DNA of 64,000 bases from an uncultured beta proteobacterium (GTDB lineage: Bacteria > Pseudomonadota > Gammaproteobacteria > Burkholderiales > Burkholderiaceae_C): the NCBI GenBank assembly GCA_903909815.1, contig CAIVXG010000024.1, forward strand, positions 1-64,000, written 5' to 3'. Positions 43,990-52,994 of this stretch are shown here, piece by piece. The translations under genes and the position numbers were made by a program. The notes beneath the pieces are model-generated. The model searched no databases, had not been told where the DNA came from, and worked only from the letters and a program-made list of their open reading frames with translations. The stretch's first letter is position 1; each line of letters begins with the position of its first letter.

Positions 43990-45702
43990 TCATGGCACAA
44001 CCCAGCCCAGCTCGCGATGGCGTGCCAGATGGCGCGGCGTCCAGGAGGCCGGCGACTTGCGCACGAAGTGGTGGCGCGCCACGTGGTAGCTCGGATCGAA
44101 GCCGTAGAAGTTTCGGCGCATCTGCGCCAGCTCTTCTTCGCGGTACGTGGCCAGCGGCTTGGCCGCTTCATCGCGTGCGCGCGTTTCGCGTTTGGCGGTG
44201 ATGCGTTCGTTCCAATCGACATGATCCGCAAGCTGTGCCGTGCGCTGCGCCACTTCATGCCGAAATTTCTGGACGTCGCCCGGAACACAGGCATCGCTGA
44301 AACCGATCTCCAGCGCGCGCTGGGCCGTCAAGGGCTGGCGATCGCGCATGATGGCCTTGGCTGCGTCCTCACCCAGGCGCCGAGGCAGGGAGTAGGTCCA
44401 GTATTCCGAGCCGTACAGGTTGCCCATGTTCTTGTAGTGCGGGTTCAGCATCACCGCCGCGCGCGCCCACACCTGGTCGGCGGCGCGCGCCAGAAAGCAA
44501 CCGCCGGCCCCGGTGTTGCCGCCCAGGGCCGCCACTGTGATCTGGTTTTCGGTGGTGAGGAGTTCCAGCGTCAGGTCGTTCATGGCGTTGATGTTGCGCC
44601 AGGATTCGTCGGCTGCGGAGCCGCCGCTCAGGCTCGCGGCTTCGATCACGTTCAGGTGGATGCCGTTGCACCAGAAATCACCACCGCCCATGAGCACCAG
44701 CACGCGCACGGGGCGCAGTTTGGCCCAGGCCAGTGCCGCCTGTAATCGCGCGCATTGTGGGGTTGACATAGCGCCGTTGTAGCACTCGAAATGCAAAAAA
44801 CCCACTGCGCCATCTTCTTCGTAGGCGATGTCCTGCCAGGTCGCGGCGTCACTGCGCCACCAGCTGTGCATTGGCGCCTGCGGCAACGCCGCCGCTTCAG
44901 CCTCGAAGGCCAGCGTGGCCGGCAGCTTGATGCCGTCAGGACGCTTGACGTGCCCGATCCAGACCGCGCCGTCGACGGTGGCGCGCAGCAACGCGGTCTC
45001 GCGCCGCGCGATCACCGCGCCCGGCGCGCCGCGCAAGACGCCTTCAGGCCAGGCGTCAAACAGATGGCAGGGCTGTTCGAACAGGCTGTCTGCCACACCG
45101 GGAAAACCGTCGGCCGCGCGGATCTTGCGCAGCACGGTGGCGCTGTCGTCGCGCTGCCAATCCAGGCTGCGGTCCGGCTGCTTCATCAGCGGGCGCAATC
45201 GTCCCAGCACGTCGGTCAAGTTCGCCAGCGCCTGTGGCAGGAACTCGCCCGACTCGAAACGCTGCACCGCCTGTAGCACCGCGGTGGTCGCCGCTTGCGT
45301 CACTTCGTTGCGATACACGCTCGACTTTTTCGTCAACGGCATGGGGAAACTCGCGCTCGCCCAGACCGGCCCCGCGTCCATTTCGGCCTCGGCTTGCAGC
45401 ACCGTCACGCCCCACTCCGATGCGCCCTCCTGGATTGCCCAGTCCAGCGCAGAGGGGCCTCGGTCGCCAACAACGCCGGGGTGCACGATCAGACAGACGT
45501 GGCGCGACCAGACCGACTCAGGGATGGTGCGGCGCAGATAGGGCGCGACGATGAGGTGAGGGCGAAACAGAGCCACGGCTTCATCGGTGACGGAATCTGC
45601 GATGTCGAACTCGATCGAGATTTCGTGCCCGCGCTGCGACAACTCGGCGCCCAGCCGCTGGGTCAGGCTGTTGAAGGCGTGGGTGAGCAGCAGAATCCGC
45701 AT
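43990..45702 (-). CDS. hypX: HypX, CO-ligand synthesising hydrogenase maturase
   Basis: A 570-residue two-domain protein. The N-terminal half resembles formyl-THF hydrolase/transferase (MRILLLTHAFNSLTQRLGAE, HPGVVGDRGPSALDWAIQEG), the C-terminal half an enoyl-CoA hydratase/crotonase (LMGGGDFWCNGIHLNVIEAA, LGGNTGAGGCFLARAADQVW). HypX (HoxX) makes the active-site CO from formyl-THF under aerobic conditions. It starts 2 bases after hypE stops. Its presence argues that hydrogenase is assembled in air. Confidence 0.93.
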   Translation of the reverse strand: MRILLLTHAFNSLTQRLGAELSQRGHEISIEFDIADSVTDEAVALFRPHLIVAPYLRRTIPESVWSRHVCLIVHPGVVGDRGPSALDWAIQEGASEWGVTVLQAEAEMDAGPVWASASFPMPLTKKSSVYRNEVTQAATTAVLQAVQRFESGEFLPQALANLTDVLGRLRPLMKQPDRSLDWQRDDSATVLRKIRAADGFPGVADSLFEQPCHLFDAWPEGVLRGAPGAVIARRETALLRATVDGAVWIGHVKRPDGIKLPATLAFEAEAAALPQAPMHSWWRSDAATWQDIAYEEDGAVGFLHFECYNGAMSTPQCARLQAALAWAKLRPVRVLVLMGGGDFWCNGIHLNVIEAASLSGGSAADESWRNINAMNDLTLELLTTENQITVAALGGNTGAGGCFLARAADQVWARAAVMLNPHYKNMGNLYGSEYWTYSLPRRLGEDAAKAIMRDRQPLTAQRALEIGFSDACVPGDVQKFRHEVAQRTAQLADHVDWNERITAKRETRARDEAAKPLATYREEELAQMRRNFYGFDPSYHVARHHFVRKSPASWTPRHLARHRELGWVVP

Positions 45703-45704
45703 GG

Positions 45705-46769
45705 CTAGCAGATGCGCGGCAACTGGTCACCCGCCAGCCAGTCGACGATGCGCCGGCCGCCAAAAGCCGTTGTGAGCTGCACGAAGTGGTGCGTGTCGGC
45801 GATCACTTCGCCGATGACGGCAGCCTCGATCCCGAGCGGATGGGCGCGCATCGCCGCCAGCAGCGCCGCGGCATCGACGGCGGCGCAGACGGCAATCAGC
45901 TTGCCCTCGTTCGCGACGTTGAGCGGGTCCAGGCCCAGCAGTTCGCAGGCGGCTGCCACCACCGGCTTCACGGGGATCGCCTTCTCCTGCAGCATCATGC
46001 CGACACCGGACTGTCCGGCGATTTCGTTGAGCGTGGCCGCCAGCCCGCCGCGCGTCGGATCGCGCAGGCAGCGGATGTCGGCGTGTGTGGCGAGCATGGC
46101 TGAAATCAAGCCGTTGAGCGCGGCCGTGTCGGAAACAATGGGTGCGTCAAAGCTCAGGTTCTCGCGCTGGCTCATGATGGCCACACCGTGGTCGCCCATG
46201 GAACCCGAGACCAACACCACATCGCCCGGACGTGCCCGCGCGCCGCCGAATTCGATGCCCTCGGGCAGGACACCGACGGCGGTGGTGGTGATGAAGACGC
46301 CGTCGCCCTTGCCGCGTTCCACCACCTTGGTGTCGCCCGTCACCACCGGTACGCCCGCGGCCTTGGCCGCACCGGCCATCGATTCGACGATGCGTGCCAG
46401 ATCGCTCAAGGGCAATCCCTCTTCCAGGATGAAGCCTGCTGCCAGGTACAGTGGCGTGGCGCCCATCACCGCGACATCGTTTACCGTGCCGTGTACCGAG
46501 AGGCAACCGATGTCACCGCCGGGAAAGAACAGCGGCGACACCACGTGGCTGTCGGTGGACATCACCAAGCGCGCCGGCTTGCCGTCGAGCACCGGCGCGG
46601 GCAGCACGGCGCCGTCGTTGCCCTGGCCCAGGTACTCGTTGCCCAGGTGCTTGGCAAACAATTCGGAGATGAGTTGCACCATGGCGCGCCCACCGGAGCC
46701 ATGCGTCAGATCGACGCGGCCGTGTTTCAGGTCGAGCGCGCGCACGTAACCTCTTTTGACTTCAACCAT
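45705..46769 (-). CDS. hypE: Hydrogenase maturation protein HypE
   Basis: HypE dehydrates a carbamoyl group, received from HypF on its C-terminal cysteine, to the thiocyanate that supplies active-site cyanide. The 354-residue product ends in LPRIC, the required terminal Cys, and has the ATP-binding segments DLTHGSGGRAMVQLI, VVTGDTKVVERGKGDGVFI and DPTRGGLAATLNEIA. The ATG at 46769 is coupled to the hypD stop by a TGATG overlap. Confidence 0.96.
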   Translation of the reverse strand: MVEVKRGYVRALDLKHGRVDLTHGSGGRAMVQLISELFAKHLGNEYLGQGNDGAVLPAPVLDGKPARLVMSTDSHVVSPLFFPGGDIGCLSVHGTVNDVAVMGATPLYLAAGFILEEGLPLSDLARIVESMAGAAKAAGVPVVTGDTKVVERGKGDGVFITTTAVGVLPEGIEFGGARARPGDVVLVSGSMGDHGVAIMSQRENLSFDAPIVSDTAALNGLISAMLATHADIRCLRDPTRGGLAATLNEIAGQSGVGMMLQEKAIPVKPVVAAACELLGLDPLNVANEGKLIAVCAAVDAAALLAAMRAHPLGIEAAVIGEVIADTHHFVQLTTAFGGRRIVDWLAGDQLPRIC

Positions 46770-47896
46770 CAGTTCATGTCCTTGTAGCGCCCGTAACTGT
46801 AATGCGCGGCGCACGCGCCTTCACTGCTGACCATGCACGACCCCACGGGGTTTTCGGGCGTGCAGACGGTGCCGAAGATCTTGCAGTCCTGCGGGCGCTT
46901 CACGCCGCGCAAAATCGCGCCGCATTCGCAGGCCTTGTTGTCCGGCACGGTCTTGTAGTTGATCTCGAAGCGACGTTCGGCGTCGAAAGCGGCGTATTTC
47001 TCGCGCAGCTTGAGCGCCGAATACGGCACGATTCCAAGCCCGCGCCACTCGAAGTCGCTACGCAACTCAAACACCTCGGCCACGCGGTCCTGCGCCTTGA
47101 GGTTGCCGTCGCGCGTGACGGCGCGCGCGAACTCGTTTTCCACCACGGCTCGGCCCTCGTTCACCTGGCGCACCAGCATCAAAATCGCCTGCATCACGTC
47201 CAAGGGCTCGAAGCCCGCGATCACCACGGGCTTTCTGTATTCCTCGGCGAAGAATTCATAGGGTCGGCTGCCTATCACCGTGGACACGTGGGCCGGACCG
47301 ATGAAGCCGTCGATCGGCACCGTGCCCCACTGGCGTACTTCGGGTGACTCCAGGATATGGCTGATGGCCGCGGGCGTGAGCACGTGGCAGGACAGCACGC
47401 TGAAATTCTGCAACCGCTCCAGGCTGGCCTGCTGCACCGCCAGTGCAGTGGGCGGGGTCGTGGTCTCGAAGCCGATCGCCAAGAACACCACTTCGCGCTG
47501 CGGGTTGTCGCGCGCGATCTGCAGCGCATCCAGCGTCGAATACACCATGCGGATGTCGCCGCCGCGCGCCTTGGCCCTTAACAGCGACAAGCCATCGCTG
47601 GCGGGAACGCGCAGCGTGTCGCCGTAGCTGCACAGGATCACGCCGTGCTCCAGCGCGAGTCGGATCGCCATGTCGATGCGTCCGATCGGCAGCACGCACA
47701 CCGGGCAACCGGGACCGTGCACCATGGTGACGTTGGCGGGGAGCAAATCGCTCAGACCGTAGCGCGAGATCGCGTGCGTATGGCCGCCGCAGAACTCCAT
47801 GAAACTGTAGTTGCGCCCCGGCTGCACCAGCGCGTCGATCTTGTCGGCAATCGTCCGGGCGACTTCGCCGTTGCGGAATTCATCTATGTATTTCAA
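46769..47896 (-). CDS. hypD: Hydrogenase maturation protein HypD
   Basis: The iron-sulfur scaffold on which Fe(CN)2CO is built with HypC. The 375-residue protein has FMEFCGGHTHAISRYG with the essential Cys, GPGCPVCVLP, GFETTTPPTA, and C-terminal [4Fe-4S] cysteines in NKACECGAILRGVKRPQDCK and GSCMVSSEGACAAHY. The start is TTG at 47894-47896, overlapping the hypC stop (TTGA); the next ATG would cut conserved residues. Confidence 0.95.
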   Translation of the reverse strand: MKYIDEFRNGEVARTIADKIDALVQPGRNYSFMEFCGGHTHAISRYGLSDLLPANVTMVHGPGCPVCVLPIGRIDMAIRLALEHGVILCSYGDTLRVPASDGLSLLRAKARGGDIRMVYSTLDALQIARDNPQREVVFLAIGFETTTPPTALAVQQASLERLQNFSVLSCHVLTPAAISHILESPEVRQWGTVPIDGFIGPAHVSTVIGSRPYEFFAEEYRKPVVIAGFEPLDVMQAILMLVRQVNEGRAVVENEFARAVTRDGNLKAQDRVAEVFELRSDFEWRGLGIVPYSALKLREKYAAFDAERRFEINYKTVPDNKACECGAILRGVKRPQDCKIFGTVCTPENPVGSCMVSSEGACAAHYSYGRYKDMN

Positions 47897-48135
47897 GAAG
47901 CCACCTGCAGCGCATCCTGCATCTGCGTAAACAGCGTCAGGGTCTTTGCAGCCTCTTCCGGGTCAAGCCGGGACAGCGCGTAACCCACATGCAGGATGAC
48001 GTAGTCGCCGACCTGAACGCCGTCGAGCAGCGCGAGTGAAATTTCCTTCTTCACGCCGCCCAGGTCGACGATGGCGAAATCGCCCGCAGGGCCGATGCCG
48101 ACTTCTATGACTCTGACCGGAAGTGCAAGACACAT
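47893..48135 (-). CDS. hypC: Hydrogenase maturation chaperone HypC
   Basis: An 80-residue OB-fold chaperone starting MCLALPVRVIEV; Cys 2 is the functional residue that binds iron and contacts HypD and the large-subunit precursor. The family pattern VGDYVILHVGYALSRLDPEEA is present. One base separates it from the hypF stop. A second family member (hupF) at 52739-52993 probably serves hybC specifically. Confidence 0.96.
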   Translation of the reverse strand: MCLALPVRVIEVGIGPAGDFAIVDLGGVKKEISLALLDGVQVGDYVILHVGYALSRLDPEEAAKTLTLFTQMQDALQVAS

Positions 48136-48136
48136 G

Positions 48137-50443
48137 TCAACGCTCCAAAGAATTCATCGCCACCCAGGCCTGCCCCAGCGCAAGCCCTGCGTCGCCGGGA
48201 CAGAGCCGCTGTGGCGCCAGCACATTGAGGCCCTGGGCTTCCAGGCTCTGGCGTAGCTTAAGCGAAAGCAGAGAGTTCAGGAAGCAGCCTCCGCCCCAGG
48301 CCAGCGTGCGTAAGTCCTGCTGCTGCGCCGCCTGAGTTACCCACTCGCGCAGGGCCGCCACGAGCGTGGCGTGAAAGCGCGCCGCAGCCTCGTCCACGTT
48401 GGACGCGCGGTCCAGCGACGCGAGCAGGGGCAACAGGTCGAGCCGTCCATCGCCGTCGATTGACCAAGCGTTCTCCAGCGGGAGCGGCCAGCCGTGCGAC
48501 TCGATGTGACGCGTGGCGGCCTGCTCCAGAAACATCGCCGCCTGCGCTTCGTACTTCATGTGCGTGCTGAGATCCAGCAGACCGGCGGCGGCGTCGAACA
48601 CGCGGCCCAAGCTGGAACTGCGCGGGCAGTTCAACTGACGCTCCAGCATGGCGGCGACGGTGTCGGCGCCTCTGGCCTGAAAGCGCGCGCCGATCTCCCC
48701 GTTGCGACCCAACTCATGCAGCACCGACGCCGCCATGCGCCAGGGCTCGCGCGCGGCCTTGTCGCCACCGGGCAGGGCCAGCGGTCGCAGATGGCCCTGG
48801 CGGGTGGCCAGGGGGCCATCCAGGCGCAGCAACTCCCCGCCCCAGGCTTTGCCATCAGAGCCCAGTCCGACGCCGTCCAGCGCCAGCCCCAGCACCGGGC
48901 CAAGGTGCCCATGCTCGGCGCAAGTGGCGGCGATGTGGGCGTGGTGGTGCTGCACCGCGATGGTGGGCAGGCCATGGCGCGCAGCAAAGGCGATGGCCGC
49001 GCGCGTGCTGTGGTCGTCGGGATGCAAGTCGTGTGCCACCAGGTCGGGCTTGACCTCCAGCAGTTCCAGCAGGCGCTGCACCGTCTCGTCCTGAAACGCA
49101 CAGGTGGCGGCGTTGTCCAGATCGCCGATGTGTGGCGACAGGAAAGCCTCGTCGCCACGCGTGACGCAGACCGCGTTTTTCAGGTGTGCGCCGAAGGCCA
49201 GCACCGAGGGTCCGCTGCGTGCCAGTGCGATCGCGACGGGCGCATAGCCGCGGCTGCGCCGGATGAATTGGAACCCGTCGCCCGAGCGCCGCAGCACCGA
49301 GTCGTCACAGCGCGCGACCACGTCACGATCGTGGTCCAGATAGGCATCGGCAATGCCGGCGAGCCGCTCCCGCGCTTCCAGGCCGCCGCGCACGATGGGC
49401 TCGCCGCCCGGGTTGGCGCTGGTCATCACCAGCAGCAGTTTCTGCGGTTCTGCCAGCCAGGCCGTGCCGCCCGGTCTCCCGGCGGCTTCATGGAACAGCA
49501 GGAAATGCATGGGTGTGGTCGGCAGCAGCGCGCCAAGCCAGATCAGGCCGGGCGCCACGCCGGCGAGAGCCGCTTCGGCGCCGGGCTGTCTTCGCAGCAG
49601 CACCACCGGGCGCTCGCGCCCCTCAAGCAGAGCGCGCTCGGAGTCGTCAACCTGTGCGTACGGCACCAGGCTGTTGGCGTTGGCGCTCATCACGGCCAAC
49701 GGCTTTTCCTCTCGGTTCTTGCGGGCACGCAAACGCGCCACGGCGTCCGCGTTGCGCGCGTCGCAGGCCAGATGAAAGCCACCCAGTCCCTTGATGGCGA
49801 CGATGGCGCCGGCTTGCAGCAGGGCGAGCGTGGCAGCGAAGGGATCTCCGGGGATGTTCTGGCCCCGCGCATCGAGCAGTTCGAGTTGCGGTCCGCAGAC
49901 CGGGCAGCAGGTGGTTTCAGCGTGAAAGCGCCGGTCGGCGGGGTTGCGGTACTCGCGCTCGCAATTCGGGCACAGCGCAAAGGACGCCAGGCTGGTCTGC
50001 GGTCGGTCATAGGGCAGGGCGCGCGTCACGGTGTAGCGCGGGCCGCAGTGGGTGCAGGTGATGAAGGCATGGCGCCAGCGCCGATCGGGCGGACTAAACA
50101 ACTCGGCCAGGCAGTCGGGACAGGTGGCCACGTCCGGACCGATGGCGGTGCTGGAGCGGCCCTTGACGCTGTCCCTGATGATGAATGCGGTCAGCGTTTC
50201 GGGCTCTGCCTGCTGCGCCTGAACCGAGTCCACCCGCGCCAGCGCCGGTGCATCGCTGCGCAGGCGTTGTACCAGCGCGTCCATCTGAGCGGCATCCCCC
50301 TGCGCGAAAATCTCCACGCCGTGCGCATCGTTGCGCACCCAGCCCGCGAGTTCAAGTTGCTGCGCCAAGCGCCAGACGAAGGGCCGAAAGCCTACGCCCT
50401 GGACGATGCCTGTGACCCGGATGCGACGCGCGACGGGGGTCAA
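48137..50443 (-). CDS. hypF: Carbamoyltransferase HypF
   Basis: HypF uses carbamoyl phosphate and ATP to transfer a carbamoyl group to HypE. The 768-residue protein contains an acylphosphatase domain ([20 protein letters not shown]), two zinc-finger pairs (CPDC...CTHC and CPNC...CCPVC, about 105-185), a YrdC-like domain (about 195-390) and a Kae1-like domain with [14 protein letters not shown]. The start is a TTG at 50441-50443, which overlaps the hypB stop as TTGA; family members start at this point and no ATG or GTG is nearby. Confidence 0.94.
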   Translation of the reverse strand: MTPVARRIRVTGIVQGVGFRPFVWRLAQQLELAGWVRNDAHGVEIFAQGDAAQMDALVQRLRSDAPALARVDSVQAQQAEPETLTAFIIRDSVKGRSSTAIGPDVATCPDCLAELFSPPDRRWRHAFITCTHCGPRYTVTRALPYDRPQTSLASFALCPNCEREYRNPADRRFHAETTCCPVCGPQLELLDARGQNIPGDPFAATLALLQAGAIVAIKGLGGFHLACDARNADAVARLRARKNREEKPLAVMSANANSLVPYAQVDDSERALLEGRERPVVLLRRQPGAEAALAGVAPGLIWLGALLPTTPMHFLLFHEAAGRPGGTAWLAEPQKLLLVMTSANPGGEPIVRGGLEARERLAGIADAYLDHDRDVVARCDDSVLRRSGDGFQFIRRSRGYAPVAIALARSGPSVLAFGAHLKNAVCVTRGDEAFLSPHIGDLDNAATCAFQDETVQRLLELLEVKPDLVAHDLHPDDHSTRAAIAFAARHGLPTIAVQHHHAHIAATCAEHGHLGPVLGLALDGVGLGSDGKAWGGELLRLDGPLATRQGHLRPLALPGGDKAAREPWRMAASVLHELGRNGEIGARFQARGADTVAAMLERQLNCPRSSSLGRVFDAAAGLLDLSTHMKYEAQAAMFLEQAATRHIESHGWPLPLENAWSIDGDGRLDLLPLLASLDRASNVDEAAARFHATLVAALREWVTQAAQQQDLRTLAWGGGCFLNSLLSLKLRQSLEAQGLNVLAPQRLCPGDAGLALGQAWVAMNSLER

Positions 50444-51375
50444 GTCGCAGGCCGCTGCAACTGCGCTTCCAGTTGCGCAATGCGCGCCTTGAGCGTGTCC
50501 ACCGTGTGCTGCTTGGCCGAGCGCGCGCTGGCCAAGCCGTCGCGCAGGAAGGTCAACCACTCGTCCATGCCCGCGCCGCTGGTGGCGCTCACCTGGAGCA
50601 CTCGGATATGGGGATTGACGCGCCGCGCATAGGCAATGGCCGCGTCCACGTCGTAATCCAGATGCGGCAGCAGGTCGACCTTGTTCAGCAGCATCAAGCT
50701 GGCAGCGCGAAACATGTCGGGGTACTTGATGGGTTTGTCTTCGCCTTCGGTGACCGACAGGATCACCACTTTGTGCGCCTCGCCCAGGTCGAAGGCTGCG
50801 GGGCACACCAGATTGCCGACGTTTTCGATCATCAGCAGAGAGTCTTCTGGCAGGGTCAGTTGCTCCATGGCGTGTGCCACCATGTGCGCGTCCAGGTGGC
50901 AGCCCTTGCCCGTGTTGATCTGGATCGCAGGCGCGCCGGTGGCTCGGATGCGCTGCGCGTCCTGGCTGGTCTGTTGATCGCCCTCGATCACAGCAATGGC
51001 CTGGCCCTTGAGCAGCGTGATGGTCTTGCACAGCAGCGTGGTCTTGCCCGAGCCCGGGCTGGACACCAGGTTCAGCGCAAAGATGCCGTGCTCGGCGAGG
51101 GCCTGGCGGTTCTTGTGCGCGTAGGCGTTGTTCTTGGCCAGGATGTCCTGCTCAATCTGCACCATGCGATTCGGCGTCAGGCCCGGTGCGTGGGAATGCG
51201 TCGGCGCATGGCTGTGATCGTGATCATGGTCATGGTCATGCGGATGGGCGTGCTCCCCATGCTCATGGTCGTGTGCATGGCGGTGGCGCGTTCCGTCTGC
51301 ATGCACGTGCTCGTGCTCGGCGTTTGCACCGTCAATCGTCACTTCACCGGGGCCGCAGCCGCATGTCGTACACAT
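50440..51375 (-). CDS. hypB: Nickel-inserting GTPase HypB
   Basis: A 311-residue GTPase delivering nickel to the large subunit with HypA. The N-terminus [11 protein letters not shown] is the high-affinity Ni site (CxxCGC). A His-rich stretch from about residue 20 to 66, with many HDH and HSH repeats, is a nickel-storage region. The G domain begins near 107 with [13 protein letters not shown], and the Cys-His metal site is in [11 protein letters not shown]. Its stop overlaps hypF. Confidence 0.96.
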   Translation of the reverse strand: MCTTCGCGPGEVTIDGANAEHEHVHADGTRHRHAHDHEHGEHAHPHDHDHDHDHSHAPTHSHAPGLTPNRMVQIEQDILAKNNAYAHKNRQALAEHGIFALNLVSSPGSGKTTLLCKTITLLKGQAIAVIEGDQQTSQDAQRIRATGAPAIQINTGKGCHLDAHMVAHAMEQLTLPEDSLLMIENVGNLVCPAAFDLGEAHKVVILSVTEGEDKPIKYPDMFRAASLMLLNKVDLLPHLDYDVDAAIAYARRVNPHIRVLQVSATSGAGMDEWLTFLRDGLASARSAKQHTVDTLKARIAQLEAQLQRPAT

Positions 51376-51405
51376 TCATTGCTCCAACTTGTTCGTATCA
51401 TTTGA

Positions 51406-51446
51406 GGACAGAGCAAAACTCGCTTCGCGTAGTTCTTGGTCTGTCC
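51406..51446 (-). other. Hairpin in the hypA-hypB spacer
   Basis: GGACAGA (51406-51412) and TCTGTCC (51440-51446) can pair around a loop that contains a second short stem (CGCTTCGCG). It occupies most of the 80-base gap between hypA and hypB, the second-largest gap in the hybO-hypX run. There is no U-run, so it is not a terminator; it may be a processing or stability element. Confidence 0.4.
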
Positions 51447-51455
51447 CGCAATCTC

Positions 51456-51797
51456 TCAGGATACTTCCAGTTCCTTCACTCGCATCTCGGTCCCGCCCGT
51501 GACCTGCAGCTGAAAACCGCCGCACTGCGGGCACTCGCCAAAAACCTCGCTCATGGCGACCGTCTGCGCGCAGGCCATGCACCATCCCGTCCCCGGCAGC
51601 GCGATGATTTCCAGCCGAGCACCAGCGGCCACGCTGTCCCGCGTCACGGCGTCAAAGCAGAACTTCATGGCCTCGACTTCGACACCGGAGAGTTGGCCGA
51701 TTTCCAGCCACACGGCGACCACCTTGTCGAATTTCTGCTCGCGCGCCGAATCCTCGATCAGTTGCAGCACGCCTTCGGCCAATGACATTTCGTGCAT
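51456..51797 (-). CDS. hypA: Nickel metallochaperone HypA
   Basis: A 113-residue protein that brings nickel to hydrogenase with HypB. It begins MHEMSLAEGVLQ, His 2 being the nickel ligand, and has a structural zinc site in WCMACAQT and CPQCGG. The ATG at 51797 is used because His must follow the initiator Met; an upstream ATG adds 10 unrelated residues. The hemerythrin gene ends 10 bases before it. Confidence 0.95.
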   Translation of the reverse strand: MHEMSLAEGVLQLIEDSAREQKFDKVVAVWLEIGQLSGVEVEAMKFCFDAVTRDSVAAGARLEIIALPGTGWCMACAQTVAMSEVFGECPQCGGFQLQVTGGTEMRVKELEVS

Positions 51798-51807
51798 GGG
51801 AAATACG

Positions 51808-52203
51808 CTATTGCCCGCTGCGCACAAAGGCGGCGAAACGCGTGTCGCGCGTGGCGATGTGCTGGCCGATGAAGGTCAGTGCACTTTGCGCCTTGCCCGC
51901 CACCAGGGACGATCGGCCTGCGGCATGGTCGGCGGCGATGGCGCTCAACGCTTCGAGCATCTGCTGGTGATCTTCCACATGGTCTTCGTAGTCGTCGTAG
52001 CTCTTGAGCCGCATCAACAGCTCTTCCGACATGAAATGCGCTTCGCTGTAGGCGCTCAACTGCTCCAGGATCTCGCTCACCGCGGCGGCGTCGCGCTGTT
52101 CCTGCACCGCTTGACACAGCGCCTGCAGCAGGCCGAGCTGGACTTCGTGCTCGCGGTCGGTCTGGGCGTTGGAATCGGCGTTGAATTCAGAAATGTTCGA
52201 CAT
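51808..52203 (-). CDS. Hemerythrin-like diiron protein in the hydrogenase operon
   Basis: A 131-residue, probably four-helix protein with all seven hemerythrin ligands: His 19, His 56, Glu 60 (HFMSE), His 75 and His 79 (HVEDH), His 115 and Asp 120 (HIATRD). Such proteins bind O2 reversibly at a diiron site, or sense O2, NO or iron. No signal peptide, so it is cytoplasmic. It lies between hybE (32-base gap) and hypA (10-base gap) on the same strand, so it is almost certainly co-transcribed with the hydrogenase genes. A role in O2 scavenging or protection of maturation is inference. Confidence 0.88.
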   Translation of the reverse strand: MSNISEFNADSNAQTDREHEVQLGLLQALCQAVQEQRDAAAVSEILEQLSAYSEAHFMSEELLMRLKSYDDYEDHVEDHQQMLEALSAIAADHAAGRSSLVAGKAQSALTFIGQHIATRDTRFAAFVRSGQ

Positions 52204-52235
52204 GGTGGTTTTCCGCTGCTGTTACTGCGTCAATG

Positions 52236-52742
52236 TCATCCGGGCGTGGAACGCTTCAGGGAGAAGAATCCGCGCCGCGACAAGTTGGGCAAATCTGGGG
52301 TCTCTTTCGCCGCAGCGACGCCGGGCGCGGGCTGCGGCGGCGTCAGCAAGCCGCTGATGGACGCGCGCGCCGTCAGGCTGGCCTCGGATTGCGTGGTGAA
52401 TTTCCCCATCGGCGAAAACAGCGAACAGCTCTGGTACTCGCCCAGTTCTTCTTCAGCGCCGCCGAGAAAGGCAAAGTCTCCCGCGGGAAAGTGCACAAAG
52501 CGGCGCTTGTTCTCGCCGGTGGAAACCCAGTTCTCGGCGCTGCCGGGGATGAGCAGCAGGCTCATGCACCAGGGCGTGACGACGATACCCAACCAATGCC
52601 CCTGCCAGCGCTGAAAATCCACGGCCTCGACCGACAACGCCGGGTTCAGGATCGGCACATCGACCATGTGGTCACGTTGGATGCGAAAGAACGCCCGCTC
52701 TACCGCGTCCGTGGGGTCGATGCGGTGAATTCGACAACTCAT
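52236..52742 (-). CDS. hybE: [NiFe]-hydrogenase assembly chaperone HybE/HupJ
   Basis: The 168-residue protein matches the HybE/HupJ/HoxT family: VPILNPALSVEAVDFQRWQG, LGIVVTPWCMSLLLIPGS, SCSLFSPMGKF. In E. coli HybE delivers the Hyd-2 precursor to Tat export and folding. It has a C-terminal extension of about 45 residues beyond the core. The ATG overlaps the hupF stop by four bases. Confidence 0.9.
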   Translation of the reverse strand: MSCRIHRIDPTDAVERAFFRIQRDHMVDVPILNPALSVEAVDFQRWQGHWLGIVVTPWCMSLLLIPGSAENWVSTGENKRRFVHFPAGDFAFLGGAEEELGEYQSCSLFSPMGKFTTQSEASLTARASISGLLTPPQPAPGVAAAKETPDLPNLSRRGFFSLKRSTPG

Positions 52743-52993
52743 GCGGCTTCGCCCCAGTTGCGATCCTGTGCGCCCTGCGCCATCAGCTCCTGCATCAGCG
52801 CCAGCGCCTCCTCGGCGCGCGCCACCTCGACGCGCTCGAAGGCAAAGCCGCCGGCCTGTATCAGCAGGTAGTCGCCCACGGCAACTTCTTCGTCCAGCAG
52901 CAGCAGGCTGACCTCGCGCGTCTGCCCAAAACACTCGGTGAGCGCCGTGCCGTCACGCACTTCAATCACACGCGAAGGCGCTGCCATGCACAT
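52739..52993 (-). CDS. hupF: HypC-family chaperone HupF/HybG/HoxL
   Basis: An 84-residue HypC paralogue starting MCMAAPSRVIEV with the functional Cys 2 and VGDYLLIQAGGFAFERV. Members encoded beside uptake-hydrogenase genes (HupF, HybG, HoxL) serve that large subunit. It starts one base after the hupD stop and overlaps hybE. The CMAAPS start differs from HypC's CLALPV, consistent with the HupF branch. Confidence 0.9.
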   Translation of the reverse strand: MCMAAPSRVIEVRDGTALTECFGQTREVSLLLLDEEVAVGDYLLIQAGGFAFERVEVARAEEALALMQELMAQGAQDRNWGEAA

Positions 52994-52994
52994 G

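Noticed and set aside
43794-44294. N-terminal extension of hoxA
   Set aside because: The additional 167 residues are unlike HoxA and overlap hypX; the receiver domain starts at the ATG at 43793.
50444-51031. Long N-terminal extension of hypF
   Set aside because: The frame stays open inside hypB but the extra residues are unlike any HypF domain; the acylphosphatase domain begins at the TTG at 50443.
50440-51375. His-codon run in hypB as a repeat array or CRISPR
   Set aside because: It is a coding His/Asp-rich nickel-storage segment of HypB. No CRISPR-like regularly spaced direct repeats were seen anywhere in the window.
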